The translations under genes were made by a program, and so were the position numbers. Shown one piece after another: positions 1-8,905 of a stretch of DNA of 64,000 nt. The notes beneath the pieces are model-generated. The model was not told where the DNA came from. It made no database searches and worked only from the letters and a program-made list of their open reading frames with translations. Where the stretch lies: positions 1 through 64,000 of the forward strand of contig NZ_FXUG01000006.1 of the NCBI RefSeq assembly GCF_900182915.1, read 5' to 3'. This DNA comes from Neorhodopirellula lusitana (lineage in GTDB: Bacteria; Planctomycetota; Planctomycetia; Pirellulales; Pirellulaceae). How positions within the stretch are numbered: the first letter of the stretch is position 1; every line of letters begins with the position of its first letter.

Positions 1-1
1 C

Positions 2-112
2 AACCGTCCGGGAAGACAAGAAAAAAGAGAACTTAAGCGACGGCGAAAGAACTACCGACTGATGACCTGCCGCCGAAATCCGAACCGAAACCGTTACGCC
101 ACAGCAGCTTAG
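2..112 (+). CDS. C-terminal end of a probable IS4-type transposase (5' end outside window)
   Basis: The second plus-strand frame is open from the window edge to a TAG at 110-112. It encodes a short, very basic tail: NRPGRQEKRE, then a KRRRKNYRLMT stretch. IS4-family transposases commonly end in a basic NRPGR...KRRPK.Y.L(L/M)T segment, so I read this as the last 36 residues of such a transposase. The repeat-rich, gene-free DNA that follows fits the edge of an insertion element. Only the tail is visible, so catalytic residues cannot be checked and the gene could be intact or broken upstream. The competing third frame (charged, ending in TGA at 60-62) resembles nothing I know. Confidence 0.4.
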   Translation, partial: NRPGRQEKRELKRRRKNYRLMTCRRNPNRNRYATAA

Positions 113-131
113 GCTTACGCCCGTGCCATTC

Positions 132-211
132 GTGTCCGGTACCGTTTCAGGATTCGTGCGCTACGCTTTTCGTGAAATCCTGTCATCTAAGTCGATATCG
201 GTACCGGACAC
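132..211. repeat. 13-bp perfect inverted repeat
   Basis: GTGTCCGGTACCG at 132-144 is the exact reverse complement of CGGTACCGGACAC at 199-211, with 54 bases between. It lies just downstream of the probable transposase tail. The right arm runs directly into the tandem repeats starting at 204. It may be the remains of an insertion-element end. Confidence 0.6.
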
Positions 212-258
212 CTTTTCCCACCCCGGACACCTTTTCCAACCCGGACACCTTTTCCAAC
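204..258. repeat. Three tandem copies of an 18-19 bp unit
   Basis: CCGGACACCTTTTCC followed by MAC(C) occurs at 204-222, 223-240 and 241-258; the first copy is one base longer. The units are nearly identical and contiguous, so this is a short direct-repeat array, not a CRISPR, because there are no spacers. Confidence 0.8.
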
Positions 259-271
259 CTAAATCTTGTTC

Positions 272-362
272 CGACAGTCCGTGATCGACAGTCCGTGATC
301 GACAGGCAGTGTTTCTGTAGCGGTGTTTTGCACTGGTGCCAAGCGGAGTTGCATTGGTGCCA
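272..362. repeat. 14-bp tandem repeat and adjacent 21-bp-period repeat
   Basis: CGACAGTCCGTGAT occurs at 272-285 and 286-299, followed by a partial third copy to 305. Shortly after, TTGCACTGGTGCCA (328-341) recurs as TTGCATTGGTGCCA (349-362), a 21-base offset with one mismatch. With the 204-258 array, this makes three different short tandem repeats within 160 bases. Confidence 0.7.
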
Positions 363-717
363 GATCGTATCTTCCCGAGTTCAGATCGAAGCTGACCGAG
401 GCCCTCGGTCAGGTTGTGGGTGCTGCGAACTGAGGGGCCTCAGTCCGCTACCGACTGGGAGGTGGGCCGGTGTTGGGAAATGATTTGCCATCGCAAAGGC
501 TCCGATTGACTGAACGGCGAGGTATCCCTCGCTTGCGTTTCGGGCTGGTATTGAAGGACGGTGCGTTTGCGGGGAATCGGGAAGCCGCTTTTCCGCAAAC
601 GTTAATCTTTGCGACCGGCGGTTGGCTTTTTGCCCACGATTGTGGATCCTATGAAAGCTGTTGATTATGCGTCCGTTTGGGACGCGATCGGTCCCGAACT
701 ATCGGAGATTGGGCGTT

Positions 718-809
718 CGCGACTTCATGGTAGAGCGATTGTCGCAATCGCTTGGGGTTTGCACGTTGTCGCAGGATCCCAAACGATTGGGGACAAACGT
801 TTTACTCTG
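718..809 (+). repeat. Dispersed repeat, copy A
   Basis: This stretch aligns by eye over about 90 bases, with most positions identical, to the reverse complement of 8812-8905. Shared blocks include GATCCCAAACGATTG, CAATCGCTTG, AGAGCGA and TTTACTCT/TCTACTCT. It lies downstream of the sulfatase that ends at 899. It does not look protein coding. Confidence 0.65.
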
Positions 810-898
810 GGCGGGTTTGGGTTGCCTGAGATTGATGAGAAGTCTTGCTGGGCTTCGGCTGTGCGAAGCTTGCGTCTGCACCGCCCCAACCAGGTTCA

Positions 899-2467
899 TC
901 ACTTGCTTCTTTTTTTAGCCGCCTTTGTCTTCGCCGCAGAGTCAGCCTTGTTCGTGTTCTTGGGTTGTGGGGCGTCGTTGGGTTGGCCTTGCAAGCGGAA
1001 TGGATCGTCGTTGCGATGCATTTCTGCAAGCAGGATCTGTTCCATTTCTTTCAGCTTGCCGGCGTACTTGGGGTCGTCCGCTAGGTTGACTTGATGGGCG
1101 AGCGGCTTGGTTCCAGTTAACTGGGTCACGCTGGGGGCGTGGTGTTCGGACAGCAGTTCGAGCGGGTTTTCGGCAAGGTTAAACAGCTGGGTTTCGCTGA
1201 CGCCACCGTCGGGTGATTCGTACCGAATCAGTTTCCAGTCGCCTTGTTTGACGCACCGCATGCCCGGTTTGTTGCCACCGCTGTAGCTGCCGTAAAGTGT
1301 GTCGCGAACGGTTGCTTGGTCGCCCATCAAGACGGGTTTGAAGCTTTGACCCTCGCACGTCGTTGGTGCTTCGACACCGGTCAGATCACAAAAGGTCGCC
1401 AATACGTCCAACAGATAGATATTGCCAAGAACACGTGTGCCGGACTGGATGCCAGGACCTTTGACGATGAATGGAACGCGAAAAGTGTGTTCGTACAGAT
1501 TTTGTTTCCCTTGTAAGCCGTGACGCCCGATCGCCATGCCGTGGTCGGAGGTGTAGACGATGTAGGTGTTGTCCAGTTCGCCCATCGCTTCGAGTTTGTC
1601 GAGCACCTTGTTGATCTGGATATCAATGTTCTCGCTACAAGCGAATTCGCGTCCCAGTTCGTTGCGAATGGTTTGCTCGTCACGATTTCGCCAAACGCCG
1701 CTGACGTTGATTTCGTCGCGGACGTTCATTTCGGTGTTGTCGAAGGGGTGCGTGGGCAAGTAGTTCGGGGGCAATGGTGGTTGTTTCGGATTGGCCGGGG
1801 GCAAGCTCTTTTTGTCTTTGTGATTGACTGCACCGTACTTGGCCAGCAGTTCCGGTTTACCCATGCGGGTATCGTGAGGGTGAGAGAAGCCGAAGTAGAT
1901 CAAGAACGGATCGTTGTCTTGGGATGCTTCGCGTTGACCTAAATAATCGAGTACTTGTTGGGCATGCCACCCGCTGCCGCTTTCGTCCGTGTTGCCGCGT
2001 TTGACTGCGTCACGCACCACCGTGAACTGGGCATTGGCGGCGGCATAGCTGTTACCTCGCTTGCAGGTCCGCATGGTGTCGTAGCCGGCATTGTTGAAGA
2101 CGGCCGCCATCGTGTGGCTGGGTAGGTCGGTGGGGACGTACTGGGGATCCGCCGACAGGGGACTGCGTCCGGGCGTGGTCTTGTCGGGGATGTGCCAAAG
2201 AGTGCGACCCGACATGATCATGTGGCGTGAGGGCGTGCATACGCCGCCACACCAAGCACCCATTTGGTGAGCGCCATCGAAAACCATGCCTTCGGCAGCG
2301 AGCCGGTCAATCGTAGGTGTTTCCAATTTCGATTGGGGATCGTACACCTTTAAATCAAACGGTGATTGGTCGTCCGCCAAAATGAATAGAATATTTGGAC
2401 GGCTTGTTTCGGCGGCCAGGACCGTCGTCGTGAACCACAGGGACGTTAACGCAAGCAGGAATTTCAT
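899..2467 (-). CDS. Secreted sulfatase (alkaline phosphatase superfamily)
   Basis: The 522-residue protein has a signal peptide (MKFLLALTSLWFTTTVLAAE). The metal-binding segment PNILFILADDQ (residues 24-34) follows. The sulfatase signature is C77-T-P-S-R81, in which the Cys is normally converted to formylglycine, followed by a GRTLW stretch. A YTSDHGMAIGRHG segment supplies further metal and substrate ligands. In this family the enzyme hydrolyses sulfate esters, here probably on an exported polysaccharide; the substrate cannot be read from sequence. The C-terminus is Lys/Ala rich (TKAAKKRSK). It is the most distal gene of a minus-strand run, 94 bases downstream of the PVC cytochrome gene, so the two could share a transcript. 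No formylglycine-generating enzyme is nearby. Confidence 0.93.
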   Translation of the reverse strand: MKFLLALTSLWFTTTVLAAETSRPNILFILADDQSPFDLKVYDPQSKLETPTIDRLAAEGMVFDGAHQMGAWCGGVCTPSRHMIMSGRTLWHIPDKTTPGRSPLSADPQYVPTDLPSHTMAAVFNNAGYDTMRTCKRGNSYAAANAQFTVVRDAVKRGNTDESGSGWHAQQVLDYLGQREASQDNDPFLIYFGFSHPHDTRMGKPELLAKYGAVNHKDKKSLPPANPKQPPLPPNYLPTHPFDNTEMNVRDEINVSGVWRNRDEQTIRNELGREFACSENIDIQINKVLDKLEAMGELDNTYIVYTSDHGMAIGRHGLQGKQNLYEHTFRVPFIVKGPGIQSGTRVLGNIYLLDVLATFCDLTGVEAPTTCEGQSFKPVLMGDQATVRDTLYGSYSGGNKPGMRCVKQGDWKLIRYESPDGGVSETQLFNLAENPLELLSEHHAPSVTQLTGTKPLAHQVNLADDPKYAGKLKEMEQILLAEMHRNDDPFRLQGQPNDAPQPKNTNKADSAAKTKAAKKRSK

Positions 2468-2561
2468 GGGGATTAAATCAGGCGGGGTGATGGAGGGCGG
2501 GGGAAGGTGGTGCCAATGCTTCCCGTTCCATGTGGGAAGGACTTCGTATTGGTGGGGGCTG

Positions 2562-5500
2562 TTATTGACCGCCTTGGGGTTGGAACTTGACCTGTCGGTC
2601 GATGGCCTTTAGCTCAACTCGCAGACCCACGTCTTTTCGGACGGTCGTGTCGATTGCGAACGTCAAGGAATGGAGTCCGGGTGCAAGGTCCATTGGGGCT
2701 GTCGCACTTTCAGTGGGTTGGTCGTCGATCCAAAGTTTCAATCCGGATGTGTCGTTCACGTCCAATTGCAGCTTGCCACCGACTAGAACGTTGAACTCGC
2801 CGCGGGCAAACACTTTGTCGGCAGTTGGGAAATCAATTGCGGGCAGCTCGCCGTTCACTTTGCTGTATTGCGGAATCCACGTGGCATCCTTACTAGGGAT
2901 TGGGGCGTCTTGATTGGCTGCGGTCAATCGCCAGCGACGAATGACAGGGCTTTCGTCGTTCGCGAAATCGCCTGGCGTGCCAAGAACGGTCATGAATTTG
3001 GCGAGGTCGAGGAACTCAGTGCGATTGCCTAATTGGTCAGCCAGGCCTGCCGGCATCGCGGATGGTTGAGCCCGTTCGAACTCGATTTCCTCGACGTCCA
3101 GCCGCACTTCCTTGCCGCCCTCGGCTGCGTCACGGACCACGAACTCGTGTTCGTTTTGGAAGGTCACGATTCCAGTTTGGATTGAACCGTCGGCGAGCAA
3201 GAACATTCGGTTTTCGTAGTGCTCGGCGATCGCGGCATTCGGCTTCAAAATGGATTCGACCAAGTAGCCGGGTTTCGATGCCGAGCCCACCGCAACGAGG
3301 TTTGGTCCGATCGTGGGTCCCGCGGGGCCAATCGCGTGGCAGTTGACGCAGGACAGTGCTTTGCGGCGAAAAATCATTTCGCCTCGCGCCGCGTCGCCTT
3401 GGTTGACAACGTCTTGGGTCAACTGGTCTTGGTCTTCCGCCAACAGTTGGGCACTGAGTGAAACTTGGGTGGTGGACGGTTGAAAACGCTCGGCAAGGTT
3501 GTTGGGAAGCTTGCCGGACATACGGTGGTATTGGGAAACCTTTGCTTTCACGGCCGGATGGATGTCGACGTTCTCTAGCGAGCTAGCAAGTTGCGTTGCT
3601 CCGTTTTGTTGTTTCAGAATCGCCCGCACGATCGGGACGGGATCCACGTCTTGCAGGTCATGCGTGAACAGGTTGCTGGCGATTTCGGTGGCGCGGTTCA
3701 GGTCGGTATACGCGAGACCCATGATGGCGGCCGATCGAATTTGGGTGTCACCGTTTTGGGCATCACCCTCTGCGGCATCTCCGTCTTTAGTATCACTTCC
3801 TTCGGCAAGTTTCGCCAACGCACCGCCGTACTTCGGGCTGGTCTTGGCCAGTGAAATGGCGAGCGTTTGTCGGAGGTAGGCATCGAGTGAGGAGTCGTCC
3901 AGCAGGGCCAGTTCTTTCCTGCCAGCCATTTTCCATTCGCCTAAGTTGCGAGCGGCCAAAACAGCGATTTGCTTGTTCTTGTGATCTAGCAGTCCACCGA
4001 GTGCACGCATGCGGCGATGGAGGTTTCTGGGCCACTTCGATCGTGCTAATTGTTCCAAGGTTTCTAGCATCGCAACCGTGGTCGGTTCCGCGCGGTTTGC
4101 GTTGCCCTTGGTGATCTCGTTCAAAACCAGCTGCACGTCGGATTCGGTTCCGATACGGATCAGCTGTGCTTGAATGCCGGCGATTTCTTTGTCAGTCGGA
4201 GACTGGTTTTGGAAGAGGTCGGCGATGCTTTCATCCAGGCCAATGCCAGCATCTCTTTGAACGTACTGGCGATGAGCTGGATCGGCGAACGACAGCGTGC
4301 CGGCTTCGAGAGCGGGACGCCAGAGGCTTTCCAGTGCCTTCATCGTTTGGGGGAGTGCTTGATCGAGGATTGGGTCACCGGGATGGTCGAGCGATTGCAG
4401 GGCCGCTGTCAACGCGTCGGCTTGCGGGATAAAACCGGCCGAAAGTACGCCTTCCATTCGTGTGCGGGGGAATGGATCGCTGGCCGTTTTGGCGATCAAG
4501 CTGATCGGGTCTGACAACTGATCGTGCCAATACCGTAGGGTGCGTGCGCCGGCCGAACGGGCATGGCCATCCTTGGCGTTGAGGACTTGCGTCAAAATCT
4601 TTTCGCTGACTCGTTCCACGTTTTGGCACGCCCACATCGCTTCCACGAGGTGATGGTCGTGCGCGGTGTCGTTGGGGTCGAGTTGGTCAATCCAGTTTTC
4701 GGCAGCGGCCAGAACTTTGTCGGGGTCACGCTCGCTTAACTCTTTCCGAGCTTGGTGTCGCGTCCAGGTTTCGGGGCTTTGCAGTTGATCCACCAGCGAC
4801 TCAATCGAACGATCCATCAGGACCGGCTTGGGCGTCAAAGGTCGTTCTTTGTGAGTGATCCGCCAAATGCGACCATGCTCGTGATCTCGTCTTGGATCAC
4901 GGAAGTCGTGGTTGGCATGGTTGATGATCGAGTTGTACCAATCGGCCACATAGATGGCACCACGGGGGCCGACCTTCACATCAACGGGGCGGAAGTTCGG
5001 GTGCTTGGATGTCATCAACGGCGGCAGCACATTGCATGAGAAACCGGCGCCGTTTTCAATGAATTCGTATCGCACCACCATCCGGCTTTTGAAGCGGCCG
5101 GTTAACAGTTGGCCGCGTAGGTCGTCGGCGATGTGGGTGCCCGTCGCGAGATCGCCACCGCATTGTTTGTCCGTCTTGATCAGCTCGCGGATGCGTACCG
5201 CTTCGCCGCTGTTGCCCGACGCGGGGGACAGGTACATGATGCGGGGGTTGTTGACCATGAATGATTGGCCCCAACGATCGAAGACGTGTCCCCACGGGTT
5301 GCCGCCTGTCCCGCGACAGAACATTCGCAGTTCTTGGGTGCGTGGATTGAGTTGGTAAACGCCGCCATTGAAGTTGCGGACCACCCCGTGTTGGGTCTCC
5401 ACTTGGGAGTGAAGGAAAATGCCTTCTTGGAAATAGATCCAGCCGCCGGGACCGCGACGCCACGCGCTAATCGAGTGGTGACTGTCCTCAATTCCAAAGC

Positions 5501-6011
5501 CGGTCAACACCAGTTCTTTGACGTCGGCGACATCGTCACCGTCGGTGTCCTTTAGAAAGAAAACGTCGGGTGATTGAGCGACAAAGCAGCCCCCGTTGGC
5601 CAGTTCGATTCCGGTCGGCAGGTACAGTCCATCGGCGAACACGGTCGACTTGTCCGCCACACCGTCATCGTCGGTGTCTTCCAGAATGATGATCTTGTCG
5701 TTCGCTTTTTCGCCCGGTTTGAGCTGCGGATAGGCCCACGAACAGGCAACCCATAGCCGACCTCGGGAATCCCACTGCATGTGAACTGGATTCGCCAGCA
5801 TCGGATCCGACGCGAACAGATTGACTTGGTAGCCGGGAAGTAACTCAAAATTTTCACGCTCGGACTCGGGATCATGATTGTTCATCAAATCCAGGTTCGC
5901 ACCCTTCAAGTTGACGATCTTAATCCCGTCAGCGTTTTCCGCGATGGCGGGTGGTGAGACGGCTAGCAACGCAGTGCAAACCAAAATGCGAGCAAGAAGA
6001 CGTGGCATCAT
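2562..6011 (-). CDS. PVC-type membrane-bound dehydrogenase with cytochrome c domain
   Basis: This large exported protein (1149 residues from the chosen start) has a planctomycete/verrucomicrobial architecture. A signal peptide (RLLARILVCTALLAVSPPAIAE) comes first. A beta-propeller dehydrogenase-like domain with DTDDDGVAD and DTDGDDVAD motifs occupies about residues 40-400, and a HEAT-like helical region lies in the middle. A single c-type heme site C888-V-N-C-H892 follows, and then a beta-rich C-terminal module. Such proteins are thought to oxidise sugars or other small substrates in the periplasm and pass electrons to the bound heme; the real substrate is unknown. I started at 6011 because MMPRLLARI gives a clean signal peptide; an ATG at 6038 is also open. 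It sits between the SGNH/ThuA pair and a sulfatase, which argues for carbohydrate catabolism. Confidence 0.9.
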   Translation of the reverse strand: MMPRLLARILVCTALLAVSPPAIAENADGIKIVNLKGANLDLMNNHDPESERENFELLPGYQVNLFASDPMLANPVHMQWDSRGRLWVACSWAYPQLKPGEKANDKIIILEDTDDDGVADKSTVFADGLYLPTGIELANGGCFVAQSPDVFFLKDTDGDDVADVKELVLTGFGIEDSHHSISAWRRGPGGWIYFQEGIFLHSQVETQHGVVRNFNGGVYQLNPRTQELRMFCRGTGGNPWGHVFDRWGQSFMVNNPRIMYLSPASGNSGEAVRIRELIKTDKQCGGDLATGTHIADDLRGQLLTGRFKSRMVVRYEFIENGAGFSCNVLPPLMTSKHPNFRPVDVKVGPRGAIYVADWYNSIINHANHDFRDPRRDHEHGRIWRITHKERPLTPKPVLMDRSIESLVDQLQSPETWTRHQARKELSERDPDKVLAAAENWIDQLDPNDTAHDHHLVEAMWACQNVERVSEKILTQVLNAKDGHARSAGARTLRYWHDQLSDPISLIAKTASDPFPRTRMEGVLSAGFIPQADALTAALQSLDHPGDPILDQALPQTMKALESLWRPALEAGTLSFADPAHRQYVQRDAGIGLDESIADLFQNQSPTDKEIAGIQAQLIRIGTESDVQLVLNEITKGNANRAEPTTVAMLETLEQLARSKWPRNLHRRMRALGGLLDHKNKQIAVLAARNLGEWKMAGRKELALLDDSSLDAYLRQTLAISLAKTSPKYGGALAKLAEGSDTKDGDAAEGDAQNGDTQIRSAAIMGLAYTDLNRATEIASNLFTHDLQDVDPVPIVRAILKQQNGATQLASSLENVDIHPAVKAKVSQYHRMSGKLPNNLAERFQPSTTQVSLSAQLLAEDQDQLTQDVVNQGDAARGEMIFRRKALSCVNCHAIGPAGPTIGPNLVAVGSASKPGYLVESILKPNAAIAEHYENRMFLLADGSIQTGIVTFQNEHEFVVRDAAEGGKEVRLDVEEIEFERAQPSAMPAGLADQLGNRTEFLDLAKFMTVLGTPGDFANDESPVIRRWRLTAANQDAPIPSKDATWIPQYSKVNGELPAIDFPTADKVFARGEFNVLVGGKLQLDVNDTSGLKLWIDDQPTESATAPMDLAPGLHSLTFAIDTTVRKDVGLRVELKAIDRQVKFQPQGGQ

Positions 6012-6115
6012 GAGATTGGTACGGTGGGAATCTATCATGGAATGTTGATCGATTGGGATTCGATAAAGGTGGGCGGTAGCGGTCGGCTGGTGGTTGGTGT
6101 CTTTGGAAGAATGTC

Positions 6116-6253
6116 AGTGGCATAGGCTTCCAGCCTGTGGTTCTTCATTCGTTCTGAGAGTGTGGGGGCTTCATTCACTCTGGAAGCGTGGAGGCTTCTT
6201 TTATCGGTTGGGGCCTGGAGTTCTTCTTTCACAGGCTGGAAGCCTATGCCACT
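6116..6253. repeat. 24-bp perfect inverted repeat around a 90-base spacer
   Basis: AGTGGCATAGGCTTCCAGCCTGTG (arm 6116-6139) is repeated as its exact reverse complement at 6230-6253. The spacer itself contains related fragments (GGGGCTTC, CTCTGGAAGC, GAGGCTTC). It lies in the 268-base gap upstream of the PVC cytochrome gene. The transcript could fold into a long hairpin, but the sequence style is that of a mobile miniature inverted repeat more than a terminator, because no T-run follows. Confidence 0.85.
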
Positions 6254-6279
6254 TTGGAGTGCCCCAGTTCAGACGATCC

Positions 6280-7533
6280 TTAGTTTTTGATGCGTGTTAA
6301 TTGCCACCGGCGAGTCTTTCGCGGCAGTGGTTGGCGGATGGCCGCATCGCGTTGCTTAGCAAGTTCGTTGAACTCGATGACTTCGTTCGGCAACGCGCGG
6401 CCGCTGGGGGAGCGTTTTCTTTCGCCGACAATGTGCACTTGGTTCAGCGCTTTCCAGCTGTAGACAAACTGCAGGTTCTTGTCGTTGACTGCTTCGCGGT
6501 ACGCTTCCAGTTCGCGGTGCGCCGGTGAGTGGTCAATTGCGATTCCGTCGGCCCACTCGTTGGATTTCGCTGTTGTGACGGGATGGCCGTCGATGGTGAG
6601 TTGATAGGTGCCGGGTTTGAGGTTTTTTACCACCAGTTGGTCACGCTGGAAATCCAGTTGTGGTGGCAGAGTTTGATCCGTGGGTGGCGGCAAGCTGGGG
6701 AGCGAGGTTTCGGTAGCATTAAAACTGAGGCCAGACGGTTCGACTTGGAGGTTCGTGATTGCAACTCCGGTGGATTCATTTGATACCGCGTTTGCATCGA
6801 GTCTTAATAGCCACGGTTGTTGAGCTTGACCGTCTTCGTCGACGATCAGTTGGCGATAGAACGATCGGCTTAGAGCCCAGTAGCCGAACGGATTCAGGTG
6901 AATGCCGTTTTGGGTCAGGTTGGGGCCGGCCGATTCATTCATCAGATAGAGCGAGGGTTCGAACAGGTCGACAAACGGAACTGAAGCATTGTCGGCGACG
7001 TCTCGCATCACGCTGGTGTAGGCGGCAAGGTCGTTGTTTCGTTGGTCGCGTTTAGGCGTCAAGTTGCCCAGGTCTTCGCAAGCGATGGGTGATACGAGGA
7101 TCAATCGGACGTCGGATTTCCCGTTGTATTGCTGGCCGGCATGGGAGGCAATGAACGCCGTGAGTTGTTGGCGAAACGGTTCCAACGCGTGTTCGCCAGC
7201 AAACGATTCTCCCATGCCAAAGCAGGCGATGATGACATCGGTTTGGTGATCCGAAAGCGTGCTTCGTTCGGACGGGAAGTTTGTGGGGCGATCTCGGGCG
7301 GACAGCATGTCGCCGCCCCATCCGAGGTTACGGATTGATACCGGGTTATCCGGTGAGTGCTGTAGTAACAGCGTTTCCAGGTAGCCGTGAACTCGTAACT
7401 GGTCGGCAAAGGTGTTGCCGACAATCGCGATGTGATCGCCCGGGCGAATGGGTGACTCAGCGAACGCTTTTAGTGGCGTGAGCGGTGCAAAAAGCACCCA
7501 AGTCAGAGCGATGATCCAGTGGATGTTTTTCAT
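6280..7533 (-). CDS. Secreted SGNH/GDSL-fold protein with altered catalytic blocks
   Basis: The 417-residue protein has a signal peptide (MKNIHWIIALTWVLFAPLTPLKAFAE). Its N-terminal half follows the SGNH hydrolase layout: block I IAIVGNTFAD, block II NLGWGGD, block III ACFGMGESF, and block V QNGIHL. In the standard family block I is GDS with the nucleophilic Ser and block V is D-x-x-H. Here they read GNT and N-G-I-H, so the usual Ser and Asp are both replaced. It may be a non-catalytic binding protein or use other residues. The C-terminal half is beta rich and unrecognised. I chose ATG 7533 because it starts the signal peptide and lies one base beyond the ThuA stop; a longer start at 7596 would overlap the ThuA gene. 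Confidence 0.8.
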   Translation of the reverse strand: MKNIHWIIALTWVLFAPLTPLKAFAESPIRPGDHIAIVGNTFADQLRVHGYLETLLLQHSPDNPVSIRNLGWGGDMLSARDRPTNFPSERSTLSDHQTDVIIACFGMGESFAGEHALEPFRQQLTAFIASHAGQQYNGKSDVRLILVSPIACEDLGNLTPKRDQRNNDLAAYTSVMRDVADNASVPFVDLFEPSLYLMNESAGPNLTQNGIHLNPFGYWALSRSFYRQLIVDEDGQAQQPWLLRLDANAVSNESTGVAITNLQVEPSGLSFNATETSLPSLPPPTDQTLPPQLDFQRDQLVVKNLKPGTYQLTIDGHPVTTAKSNEWADGIAIDHSPAHRELEAYREAVNDKNLQFVYSWKALNQVHIVGERKRSPSGRALPNEVIEFNELAKQRDAAIRQPLPRKTRRWQLTRIKN

Positions 7534-7534
7534 G

Positions 7535-8455
7535 TTACTTCTTTGGCTTCTTGTCAACTCGTTGGATGTTCCATGTCGAAATCTTGGCATCGGCATCGGG
7601 CAACGGTTGATCGACCGACCAGCACGAAGCGTTCACGAGCATGCGCACGAACGATTCTGCAGCGAAGTCGCCAGGATGGCCGAGTGATGTTCCAAACACT
7701 TTGCCGCCCCACTCATTTTGCCAGGACCATGCGACGATGTCCGTTTCGTGCTTTTTCACGTTCACAACGCCAAAGGACTTTTTGAGCACGCGTTCGCGAC
7801 CCTGCCCGGAACCTTTCAATAGCGGCTGGCAGGCTTCGTCTAAATGGGTCAGGTACAGTGTTCCCGGCGATTGCCAATTCGACTTCGTGACGTTGGACAT
7901 GATTGGGTGCGAGCGACCCTGATCGATGACTTCCACTTCGGTGGCACTGGTTTGATGCACGATGTAAGGAGTGCCCATGGCTCGCTGTCCAAAACCCTCG
8001 TTCCAGGCGAACCGTGGGTGGTCCTTGGGATACTTGAAGCTGTGGCTGGCGGTGCGTAACCCGATGACTGGCTTCCCCGACTTGAGGTAGTCTTCAATGG
8101 GCTGCCATTCTTGGTCGCCCAGTTTCAAGAAACGCATGAAGAAGATGGCTAAGTCGGCATCGGCAAGCGATTCAATCCCCGGCAAGACATCCTCTGTCTT
8201 CTGTTCGGGGTTACCTTCGCCAATCACAACGGTGGTACGAAATCCAAACCGTTCCAACTCTTTCGCAAACACGGGCATGGTGAGTTCGGGCGAGTAATGC
8301 AGTGTGCCGACCACGATTACGGCATGCGGCTTGGATTGATCCGCCGCAATTGCCGAGTTGTTGGTGATCATAGCCAGGGTGATTGCCAGGATCAGAGGCA
8401 CGATTGACGCTGCGAGAGTGTTTCGCAATGCGGGCGAAAGATGCAGTGAATTCAT
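7535..8455 (-). CDS. Exported ThuA-like (trehalose utilisation type) protein
   Basis: The 306-residue product (306 codons from ATG 8455; an upstream GTG/ATG at 8473 is open) has an N-terminal hydrophobic segment typical of a signal peptide. It then shows the ThuA fold, a glutamine-amidotransferase-like alpha/beta domain: HAVIVVGTLHYSPEL, LADADLAIFFMRF, KPVIGLRTASHSF and, near the end, KVFGTSLGHPGDF. ThuA proteins are linked to sugar oxidation and disaccharide use; the reaction is not firmly established. The stop at 7535 is one base from the start of the SGNH gene, so the two are almost certainly co-transcribed. Co-occurrence with PVC cytochrome proteins and sulfatases is common in planctomycetes. 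Confidence 0.85.
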   Translation of the reverse strand: MNSLHLSPALRNTLAASIVPLILAITLAMITNNSAIAADQSKPHAVIVVGTLHYSPELTMPVFAKELERFGFRTTVVIGEGNPEQKTEDVLPGIESLADADLAIFFMRFLKLGDQEWQPIEDYLKSGKPVIGLRTASHSFKYPKDHPRFAWNEGFGQRAMGTPYIVHQTSATEVEVIDQGRSHPIMSNVTKSNWQSPGTLYLTHLDEACQPLLKGSGQGRERVLKKSFGVVNVKKHETDIVAWSWQNEWGGKVFGTSLGHPGDFAAESFVRMLVNASCWSVDQPLPDADAKISTWNIQRVDKKPKK

Positions 8456-8636
8456 AGGTTCTCGACTGACCAAGTGAGGGAGGTGGGAATTCAGGAAGCC
8501 GCTTCACGAAAACGGTGGCGTCCGGTGGCGGGGTGGCCAAGCCTGGCGTGGTGACTTAGCCCGACGTGGGAGTCGAATGGCCAAGTGGTGAAGGCGGTAG
8601 GGCTTGCGCTAATCGCCTGCAGTGGAGGCCGGGGCT

Positions 8637-8653
8637 CCCTAGTTTAGCTAGGG
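8637..8653. repeat. Small hairpin sharing a 15-mer with the region upstream of a sulfatase
   Basis: CCCTAG-TTTAG-CTAGGG forms a 6-bp stem with a 5-base loop. The 15-mer TCCCTAGTTTAGCTA (8636-8650) recurs exactly at 10769-10783, about 40 bases upstream of the sulfatase start at 10728. Both copies lie 5' of minus-strand genes of the same catabolic block. It could be a shared regulatory site or a repeat fragment. Confidence 0.5.
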
Positions 8654-8811
8654 CGAGGGGGGAGCCGGATATCGATCTGCGTCGTGGAAGTAACGAAATG
8701 CGTCGTGGGTGGTACGTGCGATATCGGCACGATCGAGACGAACCGGAGTGGTCATCACGATGACGCTTCGGCGATCGGCGTTTGCCCATGAACAAGCCGG
8801 ACATTTGCGTC

Positions 8812-8905
8812 GAGAGAGTAGAACGATTTTTCTCAATCGTTTGGGATCATGAGCAGCATGCAAATCTCAAGCGATTGAGGTAGTCGCTCTGCAATCAAGT
8901 CTCGC
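8812..8905 (-). repeat. Dispersed repeat, copy B
   Basis: Read on the minus strand, this matches 718-809 over about 90 bases with scattered substitutions. It contains the same landmarks in the same order: AGAGCGA, CAATCGCTTG, TTTGCA, GATCCCAAACGATTG, CTACTCT. Two copies in intergenic DNA of one window, in opposite orientation, indicate a dispersed non-coding repeat family. Confidence 0.65.

Larger units (their letters stand above)
113..898. other. Gene-free region with short repeats
   Basis: No reading frame here has a recognisable motif or a start with a ribosome binding site. The first third carries inverted and tandem repeats (annotated separately) next to the probable transposase tail. 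Around 718-809 lies one copy of a dispersed repeat. The rest, up to the sulfatase stop at 899, shows nothing I can name. Confidence 0.6.

Noticed and set aside
204..258. Three direct repeats that might be read as a short CRISPR array
   Set aside because: The units are contiguous without spacers, and there is no cas gene in the window.
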